This document shows, piece by piece, positions 18,103 to 25,895 of a stretch of DNA of 64,000 bases (position 1 is its first letter; every line of letters begins with the position of its first letter). The notes under the pieces were generated by a model. The model was not told the DNA's origin. It worked only from the letters and a program-made list of their open reading frames with translations, and did no database searches. Made by a program: the position numbers and the translations under genes. Location: contig NZ_JADEYH010000007.1 of the NCBI RefSeq assembly GCF_017114865.1, positions 62,001 to 126,000 on the forward strand, written 5' to 3'. This DNA is from Streptomyces verrucosisporus. Lineage in GTDB: Bacteria; Actinomycetota; Actinomycetes; Streptomycetales; Streptomycetaceae.

Positions 18103-19332
18103 TCAGGAGGCCGGCTTGGCCATGGCCGCCACGAAGGCCCGCTCGACGTCGCCGGCCGACAGCACCCCGTAGATCTCGCCGTTCCCCTCCACCACCAGGT
18201 ACTCGGTGGCGGGGGTGGCGCGCAGGTGCTCCAGCAGCTCCTCGCCGGCCAGCTCGGCCCACACCCGCATGCCCTCGGTGAGGTCCTGGGCCAGGGTGCT
18301 CACCGCCACCCAGGGGCGCCGGTGCTCGGGCACCCCGGCGATAGCCGCCTCGCGGACCACGGCGACCGCCTCCCCCTGGCCGTCCACGACCACCAGGGCC
18401 CTGGCCCCGGCCTCGTTGGCGCGGCGCAACCCCTCCGACAGGGGGGTGCCGGCGGAGACGGGGACGGCACGGCGGGTCAGGGCCCGGGCGTTCAGCTCGG
18501 GCAGGCGCTCGCGCAGCCTGGCCATGCGCAGGCTGTTGCCGGCGCCGGTCCAGATGATCGCGGCGAGGATCGCGGCGAGCAGGGCGTCGGTGATGGAGTC
18601 CACCCCGCCGAAGCCCTCCTCGGCGCCGTAGCCCCCCGCGTAGCTGAGCAGCGGCATCCCGATCAGGACGGCGACGGCGAGCGCACGGCCGGTCCAGGCG
18701 GCGGCGACGGTGCCGGTCATCGGCCTGCCGCTGATCTTCCACACCACCGCGCGCAGCATCCGGCCGCCGTCCAGGGGCAGACCCGGCAGCAGGTTGAAGA
18801 TCGCGACGATGAGGTTGGAGACCATCAGCCCGGCCAGCAGCACCGCGGGCACGGTGCCGGGCTCGACCGCGAACAGCGCCAGGTAGAACACGCCCGACAG
18901 CACCAGGGAGAGCAGTGGGCCGACGAAGGCCAGGACGAACTCCCGGCCCGGGGTCTCGCTCTCCTTCTCGATCTCCGACACCCCGCCGAAGAACTGGAGC
19001 TGGATGCGGCGCACCGGGAGTTTGAAGCGCAGCGCGGCGACGGTGTGGGCCAGCTCGTGGACCAGCACCGAGGCGTAGAAGGCGACCGCGAAGAACAGGG
19101 ACACCAGGTAGCGGGCGCCGCCCAGCTCCGGGAGCACGCGCTCCAGCTGGCCGCCGAAGACCCAGGTGATCAGCGCGGCGACGACGAACCAGCTCGGCGC
19201 CACGTACACGGGCACGCCGAAGGGGCGGCCCATGAGAATGCCGCCGCCGCTCTCCCGCGGGCGCTTCGGCCTGCCGTCCGCCGATTCGCCGGGGCCGGGC
19301 TCCGGCCGCCCGCCGTTGTCCGTGTCCGCCAC
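18103..19332 (-). CDS. Site-2 protease (M50 family) with CBS domains
   Basis: An intramembrane zinc metalloprotease of the SpoIVFB/Rip3-like group. The 409-residue protein has HELAH at residues 92-96, the third zinc ligand motif NLLPGLPLDGGR, four to six membrane segments and a C-terminal CBS pair (about residues 285-400) that could bind adenylate nucleotides and gate the protease. The GTG at 19332 has GAGGGG five nt upstream. Substrates, probably membrane-bound anti-sigma factors, cannot be read from the sequence. Confidence 0.92.
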   Translation of the reverse strand: MADTDNGGRPEPGPGESADGRPKRPRESGGGILMGRPFGVPVYVAPSWFVVAALITWVFGGQLERVLPELGGARYLVSLFFAVAFYASVLVHELAHTVAALRFKLPVRRIQLQFFGGVSEIEKESETPGREFVLAFVGPLLSLVLSGVFYLALFAVEPGTVPAVLLAGLMVSNLIVAIFNLLPGLPLDGGRMLRAVVWKISGRPMTGTVAAAWTGRALAVAVLIGMPLLSYAGGYGAEEGFGGVDSITDALLAAILAAIIWTGAGNSLRMARLRERLPELNARALTRRAVPVSAGTPLSEGLRRANEAGARALVVVDGQGEAVAVVREAAIAGVPEHRRPWVAVSTLAQDLTEGMRVWAELAGEELLEHLRATPATEYLVVEGNGEIYGVLSAGDVERAFVAAMAKPAS

Positions 19333-19467
19333 GGGTTCCCCTCGTAGAAGATGCCCTCGCACCCGGTGGTCGGTCCCCGCGGCCTTGTGGTGCGGGGGAG
19401 GGTGCGAAGGGGTACGCCATCGATGGTAAGCGGCGGTGTGTCGGTGGCGGGCCGTAGGGTCGTGTCC

Positions 19468-20427
19468 ATGGTCTCCCATCCGGCATCCGGCAAGGCGTCC
19501 TCGCCCGCCTCGCCGCCCAACTCCCTGTCACCTTCGCGGGCCGCCGACTTCATGCAGTGTCCGCTGCTGTACCGCTTCCGGGTGATCGACAGGCTGCCCG
19601 AGAAACCGACGCCCGCGGCCACCCGGGGCACGGTGGTGCACGCGGTGCTGGAGCGGCTGTTCGACTCCCCGGCCGCCGAGCGCAGCGTACGCCGGGCGCG
19701 CTCGCTGGTGGGGCGGGAGTGGGAGCGGCTGCTGGCGAAGCGGCCGGAGCTGGCGGAGCTGTTCACGGAGGACGGCCGGGCGGTCCCGGGCGAGGGCGCG
19801 GCCGACGGCACCGAGCTGGCGCGGTGGCTGGCCCAGGCGGAGGAGCTGGTCGAGCGGTGGTTCTCCCTGGAGGACCCCACCAGACTGGAGCCGGCCGAGC
19901 GTGAGCTGTTCGTGGAGGCCCGCCTGGAGTCCGGGCTGCGGCTGCGCGGCATCATCGACCGGGTGGACGTGGCGCCCACCGGTGAGGTCCGCATCGTCGA
20001 CTACAAGACCGGAAAGGCGCCCCGGCCTCAGTACACGGCCGAGGCGCTGTTCCAGATGAAGTTCTACGCCCTGGTGCTGTGGCGGCTGCGCGGCACGGTT
20101 CCGCGCCGGCTGCAACTGGTCTACCTGGGCAGCACCGATGTGCTCACCTACGACCCGGACGAGAACGACCTGCGCGGTGTGGAGCGCAAGCTGCTGGCCC
20201 TGTGGGAGGCGATCCGGCAGGCGACCGAGACCGGCGACTGGCGGCCCAGGCCGGGCCCGCTGTGCGGCTGGTGCGCCCACCAGGCGCTGTGCCCGGAGTT
20301 CGGGGGCACTCCCCCGCCGTATCCGCTGATGATCCAGCCCCGGCTGCCGCTGGATCCGGACGGCGGCGGGAGCGGCGACACGGGTGACGGCACGGGCGCC
20401 GGCGGGGAGGGCGGCGAGAGGTCCTGA
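19468..20427 (+). CDS. RecB-family (Cas4/AddB-like) exonuclease with Fe-S cysteines
   Basis: A 319-residue PD-(D/E)XK nuclease. The active-site motifs are LRGIIDRVDV and VRIVDYKTGK. Four cysteines are placed as in the iron-sulfur nuclease fold of AddB and Cas4: one near the N-terminus in DFMQCPLLYRF and three near the C-terminus in LCGWCAHQALCPEF. No helicase domain and no CRISPR genes are nearby, so it is a stand-alone repair nuclease of the actinobacterial type. The ATG at 19468 has GTAGGG upstream; GTG at 19462 is an alternative. Confidence 0.9.
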   Translation: MVSHPASGKASSPASPPNSLSPSRAADFMQCPLLYRFRVIDRLPEKPTPAATRGTVVHAVLERLFDSPAAERSVRRARSLVGREWERLLAKRPELAELFTEDGRAVPGEGAADGTELARWLAQAEELVERWFSLEDPTRLEPAERELFVEARLESGLRLRGIIDRVDVAPTGEVRIVDYKTGKAPRPQYTAEALFQMKFYALVLWRLRGTVPRRLQLVYLGSTDVLTYDPDENDLRGVERKLLALWEAIRQATETGDWRPRPGPLCGWCAHQALCPEFGGTPPPYPLMIQPRLPLDPDGGGSGDTGDGTGAGGEGGERS

Positions 20428-20522
20428 CGGCGGCGGCCGACCGGGCCCCTCCCCGGGTCGGAGGGCACGGCCGGCTGGGCGAGAATGGGCCTGCCGAGCC
20501 CTCGTTCCCGATAGGAGTTCCC

Positions 20523-21194
20523 GTGGCAATCCGCGTCCTGCTGGTCGACGACCAGCCGCTGCTGCGCACTGGTTTCCGGATGATCCTGGAGGCCGAGGGC
20601 GACATCGCCGTGGTGGGCGAGGCCGGGGACGGCCTGCAGGCACTGGAGCAGGTGCGGGCCCTCCAGCCGGACGTGGTCCTGATGGACATCCGGATGCCGC
20701 GGATGGACGGCGTGGAGGCGACCCGGCAGATCACCGGCCCGGAGCGGGACGGCCCCGCCAAGGTGCTGGTACTCACCACGTTCGACCTGGACGAGTACGT
20801 GGTGGAGGCACTGCGCGCGGGCGCGTCCGGTTTCCTCCTCAAGGACGCCCCGGCCGCCGAGCTGGTGCAGGCGATCCGGGTGGTGGCGGCCGGCGAGGCG
20901 ATGCTCGCCCCCAGCATCACCCGGCGTCTGCTGGACAAGTACGCCGGGAAGCTGCCCTCGGGCGAGGAGGAGGTGCCCGACGCGCTGGGCACGCTCACCG
21001 ACCGCGAGGTCGAGGTGCTCAAGCTGGTGGCGCGCGGTCTGTCGAACGCCGAGATCGCCGCGGACCTCTTCGTCAGCGAGACGACGGTGAAGACCCATGT
21101 CGGCCATGTGCTGACCAAGCTGAGCCTGCGCGACCGGGTGCAGGCGGCCGTTTACGCCTATGAGAGCGGGCTGGTCCGCCCCGGCGACCGGTAG
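20523..21194 (+). CDS. NarL/FixJ-type response regulator
   Basis: The 223-residue protein has a receiver domain (phospho-acceptor Asp55 in DVVLMDIRMPRMDG, Lys in LLKDAP) and a C-terminal LuxR-type HTH (LTDREVEVLKLVARGLSNAEIAADLFVSETTVKTHV). The GTG start has AGGAG five nt upstream. No histidine kinase gene is adjacent in this window, so it is an orphan here. It is followed by a convergent hairpin. Confidence 0.95.
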   Translation: MAIRVLLVDDQPLLRTGFRMILEAEGDIAVVGEAGDGLQALEQVRALQPDVVLMDIRMPRMDGVEATRQITGPERDGPAKVLVLTTFDLDEYVVEALRAGASGFLLKDAPAAELVQAIRVVAAGEAMLAPSITRRLLDKYAGKLPSGEEEVPDALGTLTDREVEVLKLVARGLSNAEIAADLFVSETTVKTHVGHVLTKLSLRDRVQAAVYAYESGLVRPGDR

Positions 21195-21215
21195 GGCGCC
21201 CACCAGGACCGGCGT

Positions 21216-21263
21216 CGCCGGTGCGCCGTCCGCCGCGGGGAGGCGGCGGGCGGCGCACCGGCG
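21216..21263. terminator. Bidirectional terminator between response regulator and binding-protein gene
   Basis: A 21-bp stem (21216-21236 with 21243-21263) with a single G-T wobble and a 6-nt GGGGAG loop lies between convergent genes. Confidence 0.75.
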
Positions 21264-21299
21264 GCGGTGCCGGTTCCGGGTTCCGGGGAGGGAGCGGGG

Positions 21300-22892
21300 T
21301 CAGCCCGCGCTGCCCTTGCCGATCTCCCAGAAGCGGAAGACGGTGGAGGCGTCCAGCGTCCACTCCAGCCCGGAGATGTCCTCGTGCGCCACGGCGTACT
21401 GCTTGCCCTGCCAGACGGGCAGGATCGGCAGGTCCCGGGCGACGATGTCCTGGATCTCGCCGAAGTCCTCGACGGTGGCGGCGCGGTCGCTCGCCGCGGC
21501 CGTGCGCGGCAGCAGCTTGGAGGTGATCCGTCCGGCCTCGTAGCCGTTGCCCAGCACGTTGTCCTCGCCGAAGAAGGGCGCGGTGAAGTTGTCGGCGTCG
21601 GGGTAGTCGGGGACCCAGCCCTTGACGTACACCCCGTACTCGCCCGCCTCGATGCCCTTCTCGTACTCATCCAGCTCCACGCTCTCGACCTTGGCCTCGA
21701 ACAGGCCGCTGGCGTTGAGCTGCTGGGCGATCTCCTCGAACTCCCGGACGGTGGCGGGGCCGTAGCGCACGGGGGTGGCCCACAGGGTCAGCTCCACCTT
21801 CTCCGTGATGCCCTCGGCGCGCAGGGCCGCCTTGGCCTCGGCCGGCTGCGGGCGACTGCCGTAGGCGTCGAAGAAGGCCGTGTTGTGGCCGGTGATCCCG
21901 GCGGGCACGATCGAGTACAGCGGTTCGGCGGTGCGCCGGTAGACGTCGCGGATCAGCGTGGAGCGGTCCAGCAGGTGCGCGATGGCCTTGCGCACCCCCG
22001 GCTTGCCGGTGACCGGGTGCTCCGTGTTGAAGACCAGGTGGTGGACCTCGGCACTGGTGCCCTCGACGACCTCCACACCGTTCTCGGCGCTCGCCGCCGC
22101 GTCCAGGTCGGCGATGTCGTCCATGGCCAGGCCGCGGTAGGCCAGGTCCACCTCGCCGTCGCTGAGAGCCTCCTTCAGCGCCGCCTGGTCGCCGTGGAAG
22201 AGCCTCATGGTCATACCGGAGTTCTTCACCTCGGCGGGCCCGACGTAGTCCGGGTTGACGGAGAAGACGGCCTCCTTGTCGCCGTAGGAGTCCAGCCGGT
22301 ACACGCCCGAGCCGACGGCCTTGCCGTCGGTGCGCAGTTCGTCGGCCGGGTACGCGCGGTGGTCGACGATCGAGCCGGCGCCGGAGGCGATCTTCTGCGG
22401 GAAGGTGGCGTCGGGCGAGGCGAGGCGGAAGACGACCGTCCCCGCATCCGGGGTCTCGATCCTCTCGATGCCCGACAGCATCACGGCCGGGCCGTCGGGG
22501 TCGTCGATGCGCAGGGTCCGCTCGAAGGAGAACTTCACGTCCTTCGAGGTGAGCGCGTTGCCGTTGGTGAACTTCAGCCCGTCCTTGAGGACGCACCGGA
22601 AGACCTGGCTGCCGTCGTCGGTGAACTCGCAGCTCCGCGCGGCCTCCGGCTGGGGCTCCGTCCCGTTCCTGGGGAAACTGAGCAGCGATTGGAAGACGTT
22701 GTTGAAGACCAGCCAGGACCCCGGATCGTAACCGGAGGCGGGGTCGACGGCCATGACCTCGTCGGTCATGCCCATCACGATCCGCTCCCCCTGCCCGGCG
22801 CCCGTGCCCTGCTCGTCACCGCAGCCGGTGAGCAGTGCGGCGACCAGGGTCGTACCTACCGCAAGCGCCCGGAAACGGGCCCTTTTCCTCAC
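21300..22892 (-). CDS. ABC transporter substrate-binding lipoprotein, family 5 (copy 2)
   Basis: A 530-residue exported solute-binding protein of the oligopeptide/nickel family (SBP_bac_5). The signal peptide ends in the lipobox LLTGCG (Cys at about residue 24). Family features include FTNGNALTSKDVKFSFERTL and WVPDYPDADNFTAPFF. The GTG at 22892 follows GAGG by 8 nt. It lies 92 nt downstream of a clear paralogue; both share FWVPDYPD-like blocks, EPLYSIVP and LPVWQGKQY. No permease or ATPase gene is adjacent. Confidence 0.93.
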   Translation of the reverse strand: MRKRARFRALAVGTTLVAALLTGCGDEQGTGAGQGERIVMGMTDEVMAVDPASGYDPGSWLVFNNVFQSLLSFPRNGTEPQPEAARSCEFTDDGSQVFRCVLKDGLKFTNGNALTSKDVKFSFERTLRIDDPDGPAVMLSGIERIETPDAGTVVFRLASPDATFPQKIASGAGSIVDHRAYPADELRTDGKAVGSGVYRLDSYGDKEAVFSVNPDYVGPAEVKNSGMTMRLFHGDQAALKEALSDGEVDLAYRGLAMDDIADLDAAASAENGVEVVEGTSAEVHHLVFNTEHPVTGKPGVRKAIAHLLDRSTLIRDVYRRTAEPLYSIVPAGITGHNTAFFDAYGSRPQPAEAKAALRAEGITEKVELTLWATPVRYGPATVREFEEIAQQLNASGLFEAKVESVELDEYEKGIEAGEYGVYVKGWVPDYPDADNFTAPFFGEDNVLGNGYEAGRITSKLLPRTAAASDRAATVEDFGEIQDIVARDLPILPVWQGKQYAVAHEDISGLEWTLDASTVFRFWEIGKGSAG

Positions 22893-22984
22893 GTTCGCAT
22901 CCTCATCCGTGGTGTGCCGTTCTCCGAACCCCCGTTCGCACAGCCCCGCGCCGCCCCCGGCCCCGGGGGCGGCGCGGGAGAAGC

Positions 22985-24583
22985 TCAGTCCTGGACGCCT
23001 CTGCCCAGCTCCCACAACTGGAGCACGGAGGAGGAGTTGAGTGCCCACTCCACCCCGGTGACCCCGTCGCGGGCGGCGACGTACTGCTTGCCCTGCCACA
23101 GCGGCAGCACGGGCACCTCCTTGGCGACGATGTCCTGGACGCGGACGAAGTCGTCGACCGCCTCGTCGCGCCGCTCCTCGACCCGGGTGCGCGGGATGAG
23201 CTGTTCGCGGATCTCGTTGTTCTCGTACGGGGAGCCCAGGAAGTTGTCCTCGGCGAAGAAGGGCGCGACGAAGTTGTCCGGGTCCGGGAAGTCCGGGAAC
23301 CAGCCCATGCCGTAGACCGCGTACTCCTGCTCGGCCGAGGCGGGCCGGTAGGTCTTCCACGGCACGCCCTTGGTCTCCGCCCGGAACAGTCCGGAGTCGT
23401 TGAGCTGCTCGGCCAGCACCTCGAACTCCTCGGCGGTGGCGGGGCCGTAGTGGTCGGTGGTGTAGGTGAGCTCCACCTCGACCGGGGTGTCGATGCCGGC
23501 GCGTTCGAGGACGGTGCGGGCCGCCTTGACGTCGGGCTCGCCGTAGACGTTGAAGAAGGAGTTGTGGTGGCCGGTCAGCCCGCTGGGGACGATGGAGTAC
23601 AGGGGCTCGGCGGTCCGGGCGTACACATCGCGCACCAGCTCGCCGCGGTCGACGGTCCGGGCGATGGCCTGGCGCACGGCCTTGCGGCCGACGACCGGGT
23701 CGTCGGTGGCGAAGACGAGGTAGCGGATCTCCTGGCCGGACATCTCGACGACGTCGATGCCGTCGCCCTTGTCGCTCCCGAGCCGGTCGATCTGCTCGGG
23801 CGACAGGCTCCGGTTCATCACGTCGATGTCGCCGTCGCGCAGGGCCTTCTCCATCGCCTTGGAGTCGTCGAAGAAGCGCAGCTCGACACGGTTGTTCCGC
23901 AGCTCCAGGTCGCCCTTGTAGCCCTCGTTGCGAGCGAGGACCGCCCGGCCGCCCTCGGCGTCGAAGGATTCCAGGACGTAGGGGCCGGAGCCGGTGAGCG
24001 AGTACCCCTCGTGGAGCTTGTCGGCCGAGTAGACCTCGCTGTCCAGGATCGCCGCCGCGGGGGTGGCGAGCTTCTGGGGGAAGGTGGCGTCGGGCTTCTT
24101 GAGGTGGAAGACCACCTCGTTTCCGGAGGGCGCCTCGACCCGGTCGAGGTTGCTCAGCAGCGACGCGGGGCCGCCGGAGTCGTCGATGCCGAGCATGCGG
24201 TTGACGGAGAACACCACGTCCTCGGCCGTCAGCTCGTGCCCGTTGGAGAACGTGAGTCCCTCGCGGAGGGTGCAGCGGTACTGCGTACTGCGCTGGTCGG
24301 CGAATCCGCACTCCTGCGCGGCCTCCGGCTCCGGCTGGGTGCCCGCCCGCGGCAGACGCAGGAGGGTCTGGAAGGTGTTGCGGAAGATGTTCCACGTGCT
24401 GACGTCGTAGACCGCCGCGGGGTCGAGCGGAGCGGGCGCCTTCGCCGTGGCCTCGATCAGGTCGGTGGTACCGACGACGATCGTTCCGCCGTTTCCGCCG
24501 CCGGCGCTGTCGTTGCCGCATGCAACGATCAGCTGGGCCAGCAGGCCCGCGAGGGCGGGCAGCAGCAGCGTCTTGCGGTTCAT
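22985..24583 (-). CDS. ABC transporter substrate-binding lipoprotein, family 5 (copy 1)
   Basis: A 532-residue SBP_bac_5 protein with lipobox LIVACG after an MNRKTLLLPALAGLLAQ signal peptide. Core blocks are FSNGHELTAEDVVFSVNRML, DATFPQKLATPAAAILD and GWFPDFPDPDNFVAPFF. It is the upstream member of a tandem duplication with the next gene, with colinear similarity over the full length, and probably binds a peptide or similar solute. Transporter partners must lie elsewhere. Its long upstream region carries repeated GATAAC elements and a CRP-like palindrome. Confidence 0.93.
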   Translation of the reverse strand: MNRKTLLLPALAGLLAQLIVACGNDSAGGGNGGTIVVGTTDLIEATAKAPAPLDPAAVYDVSTWNIFRNTFQTLLRLPRAGTQPEPEAAQECGFADQRSTQYRCTLREGLTFSNGHELTAEDVVFSVNRMLGIDDSGGPASLLSNLDRVEAPSGNEVVFHLKKPDATFPQKLATPAAAILDSEVYSADKLHEGYSLTGSGPYVLESFDAEGGRAVLARNEGYKGDLELRNNRVELRFFDDSKAMEKALRDGDIDVMNRSLSPEQIDRLGSDKGDGIDVVEMSGQEIRYLVFATDDPVVGRKAVRQAIARTVDRGELVRDVYARTAEPLYSIVPSGLTGHHNSFFNVYGEPDVKAARTVLERAGIDTPVEVELTYTTDHYGPATAEEFEVLAEQLNDSGLFRAETKGVPWKTYRPASAEQEYAVYGMGWFPDFPDPDNFVAPFFAEDNFLGSPYENNEIREQLIPRTRVEERRDEAVDDFVRVQDIVAKEVPVLPLWQGKQYVAARDGVTGVEWALNSSSVLQLWELGRGVQD

Positions 24584-24698
24584 CGGTGACGGTCTCCTCG
24601 TCCAGCCGGGTTGTCGCCGAATTCTCCGGCCGGGACACAGACATTAGTAGCCGTGGGGTCCGCCACTTCCCGGGACCACCGGCGTGGAATTATCACGC

Positions 24699-24728
24699 TC
24701 CGATAACTCCATCGCACGATCCGATAAC
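24699..24728. promoter_or_regulatory. Direct repeat TCCGATAAC x2, 21-nt period
   Basis: Identical 9-mers at 24699-24707 and 24720-24728 are spaced by two helical turns; a partial inverted TTATC copy at 24690-24694 precedes them. They lie about 115-145 nt upstream of the first binding-protein start. Such phased repeats are typical of activator sites such as response-regulator dimers. Confidence 0.5.
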
Positions 24729-24839
24729 CGGACGCCGGAGCGATCGGCGCGAGTGGGCATCAAACGGGACACATGGAAGCACGGAAAAGGGGCCAACCGC
24801 CCTCGGCGCCACCCCGGCCCCCGTCCCGCGCCCCGGCAT

Positions 24840-24859
24840 CGCGTGATGAAAGTCACGCG
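24840..24859. promoter_or_regulatory. CRP-like palindrome
   Basis: CGCGTGA-TGAAAG-TCACGCG contains the GTGA-N6-TCAC core recognised by CRP/FNR-type regulators, with 7-bp perfect arms. It is between the HAD phosphatase stop and the binding-protein promoter, about 257 nt from that start. Confidence 0.5.
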
Positions 24860-24970
24860 TTCAACCGCCAGGCGAAAAGCAGGAATTCGGCCACCGCATT
24901 CGTCACTGATAATGAACGGCCCGCTGCTCACGGTTTTCGATGCATTCATCGTGCAGCGAACGGCGCACGC

Positions 24971-25795
24971 TCAGTACGCGGAAGCGATCAGGGAGTGCAG
25001 AAAAGGCAGATCCACTTCCTCCAGGGACGGCACGACCGTGCGCCGGCGCGCGGGTTCGATCCGCGTCACCGACGGCACCGCCACCACATGACAGCCCGCG
25101 GCCTCCGCCGAGGCCACACCGGTCGCGGTGTCCTCCACCACCACACAGCGCCCCGGGTGCGCCCCCAGCCGCGAGGCGGCCAGCAGATACGGGTCCGGGT
25201 GCGGCTTGGTCCGCTCCACCTCGTCCCCCGCCAGGGTCAGCGCGAAGTGCTCCGGCCCCAGGGAGACCAGCATCCGGTCGATGACCCGCCGGTGCGAGGC
25301 CGACACCAGGGCGGCGGGCACGTCGTGCGCGGCCAGCTCCGTCAGCAGCCGCCGGGCACCGGGCATCAGGGACACCCCGCGCTCGACCCGCTCGATGAAC
25401 TTGGAGTTGAGCAGCACCGTCAGGTCTCCCAGGGAGACATCCGCCCCGGTGGCCTGAATCAGATAGGTCGCGCTCCGGGACATCGGCCCGCCGACCACCA
25501 CCTCACGGTGCTCGTCGGCCAGCGTGTACCCCAGCTCGGCGAACACCTCGACCTCGGTCTCCCACCAGAATCCCTCGGTGTCCACCAGCGTGCCGTCCAT
25601 GTCCAGCAGAACGGCCTGAAGACCGGCCGCGGCGGCCCCGGCCACGGTGGACGCTGCGGGCGAAGCGGCGGCGGACGCGCCCGCCGCGGCCGGTCTCCCC
25701 CCTCCGCCGGGAACCCGTACGGGCGCGGAGACGGGAGCCGGAGCGCTGCCGCCGAAGGCGGGCGGGACCTCGGCGCGGGATAGGGGACGAGTCAT
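24971..25795 (-). CDS. HAD-superfamily phosphatase
   Basis: A beta-phosphoglucomutase/GPH-like HAD hydrolase of 274 residues. Motif I is LLDMDGTLVDTE, motif II ALVSASH, the lysine of motif III lies in VERTKPHPDPYL, and motif IV is CVVVEDTATGV. An Ala/Pro/Gly-rich N-terminal extension of about 60 residues precedes the domain and is unusual. The ATG at 25795 has AGGAGG seven nt upstream, which supports the extension being translated. The gene lies directly downstream of metH on the same strand. Substrate unknown. Confidence 0.9.
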   Translation of the reverse strand: MTRPLSRAEVPPAFGGSAPAPVSAPVRVPGGGGRPAAAGASAAASPAASTVAGAAAAGLQAVLLDMDGTLVDTEGFWWETEVEVFAELGYTLADEHREVVVGGPMSRSATYLIQATGADVSLGDLTVLLNSKFIERVERGVSLMPGARRLLTELAAHDVPAALVSASHRRVIDRMLVSLGPEHFALTLAGDEVERTKPHPDPYLLAASRLGAHPGRCVVVEDTATGVASAEAAGCHVVAVPSVTRIEPARRRTVVPSLEEVDLPFLHSLIASAY

Positions 25796-25820
25796 CCGTG
25801 TGCCTCCTACGGGGACGCGA

Positions 25821-25861
25821 AGGCCGGTCGCCCGCACCTGACGGATGCGGACGACCGGCCT
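25821..25861 (-). terminator. metH terminator hairpin
   Basis: AGGCCGGTCG (25821-25830) pairs with 25852-25861 and CCGCA (25832-25836) with TGCGG (25846-25850), with one C/A mismatch between. It lies 34 nt after the metH stop and upstream of the HAD gene RBS. Confidence 0.65.
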
Positions 25862-25895
25862 GTACCGGACAGATCAGTCTACGTCGGCCCGCGAA

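Larger units (their letters stand above)
24584..24970. other. 387-nt regulatory region upstream of the binding-protein pair
   Basis: No coding potential is convincing in this comparatively AT-rich stretch. It holds two TCCGATAAC copies exactly 21 nt apart (24699-24707, 24720-24728), an ATTATC (24689-24694) that on the minus strand reads GATAAT, a CGCGTGA-N6-TCACGCG palindrome (24840-24859) and a CGATG-N4-CATCG repeat (24938-24951). The layout suggests a complex promoter for the binding-protein operon. Confidence 0.6.

Noticed and set aside
21300-24644. A possible fusion of both solute-binding proteins into one 1114-residue product
   Set aside because: The second gene has its own RBS, GTG and lipobox, and the long frame reads through the first gene out of frame.
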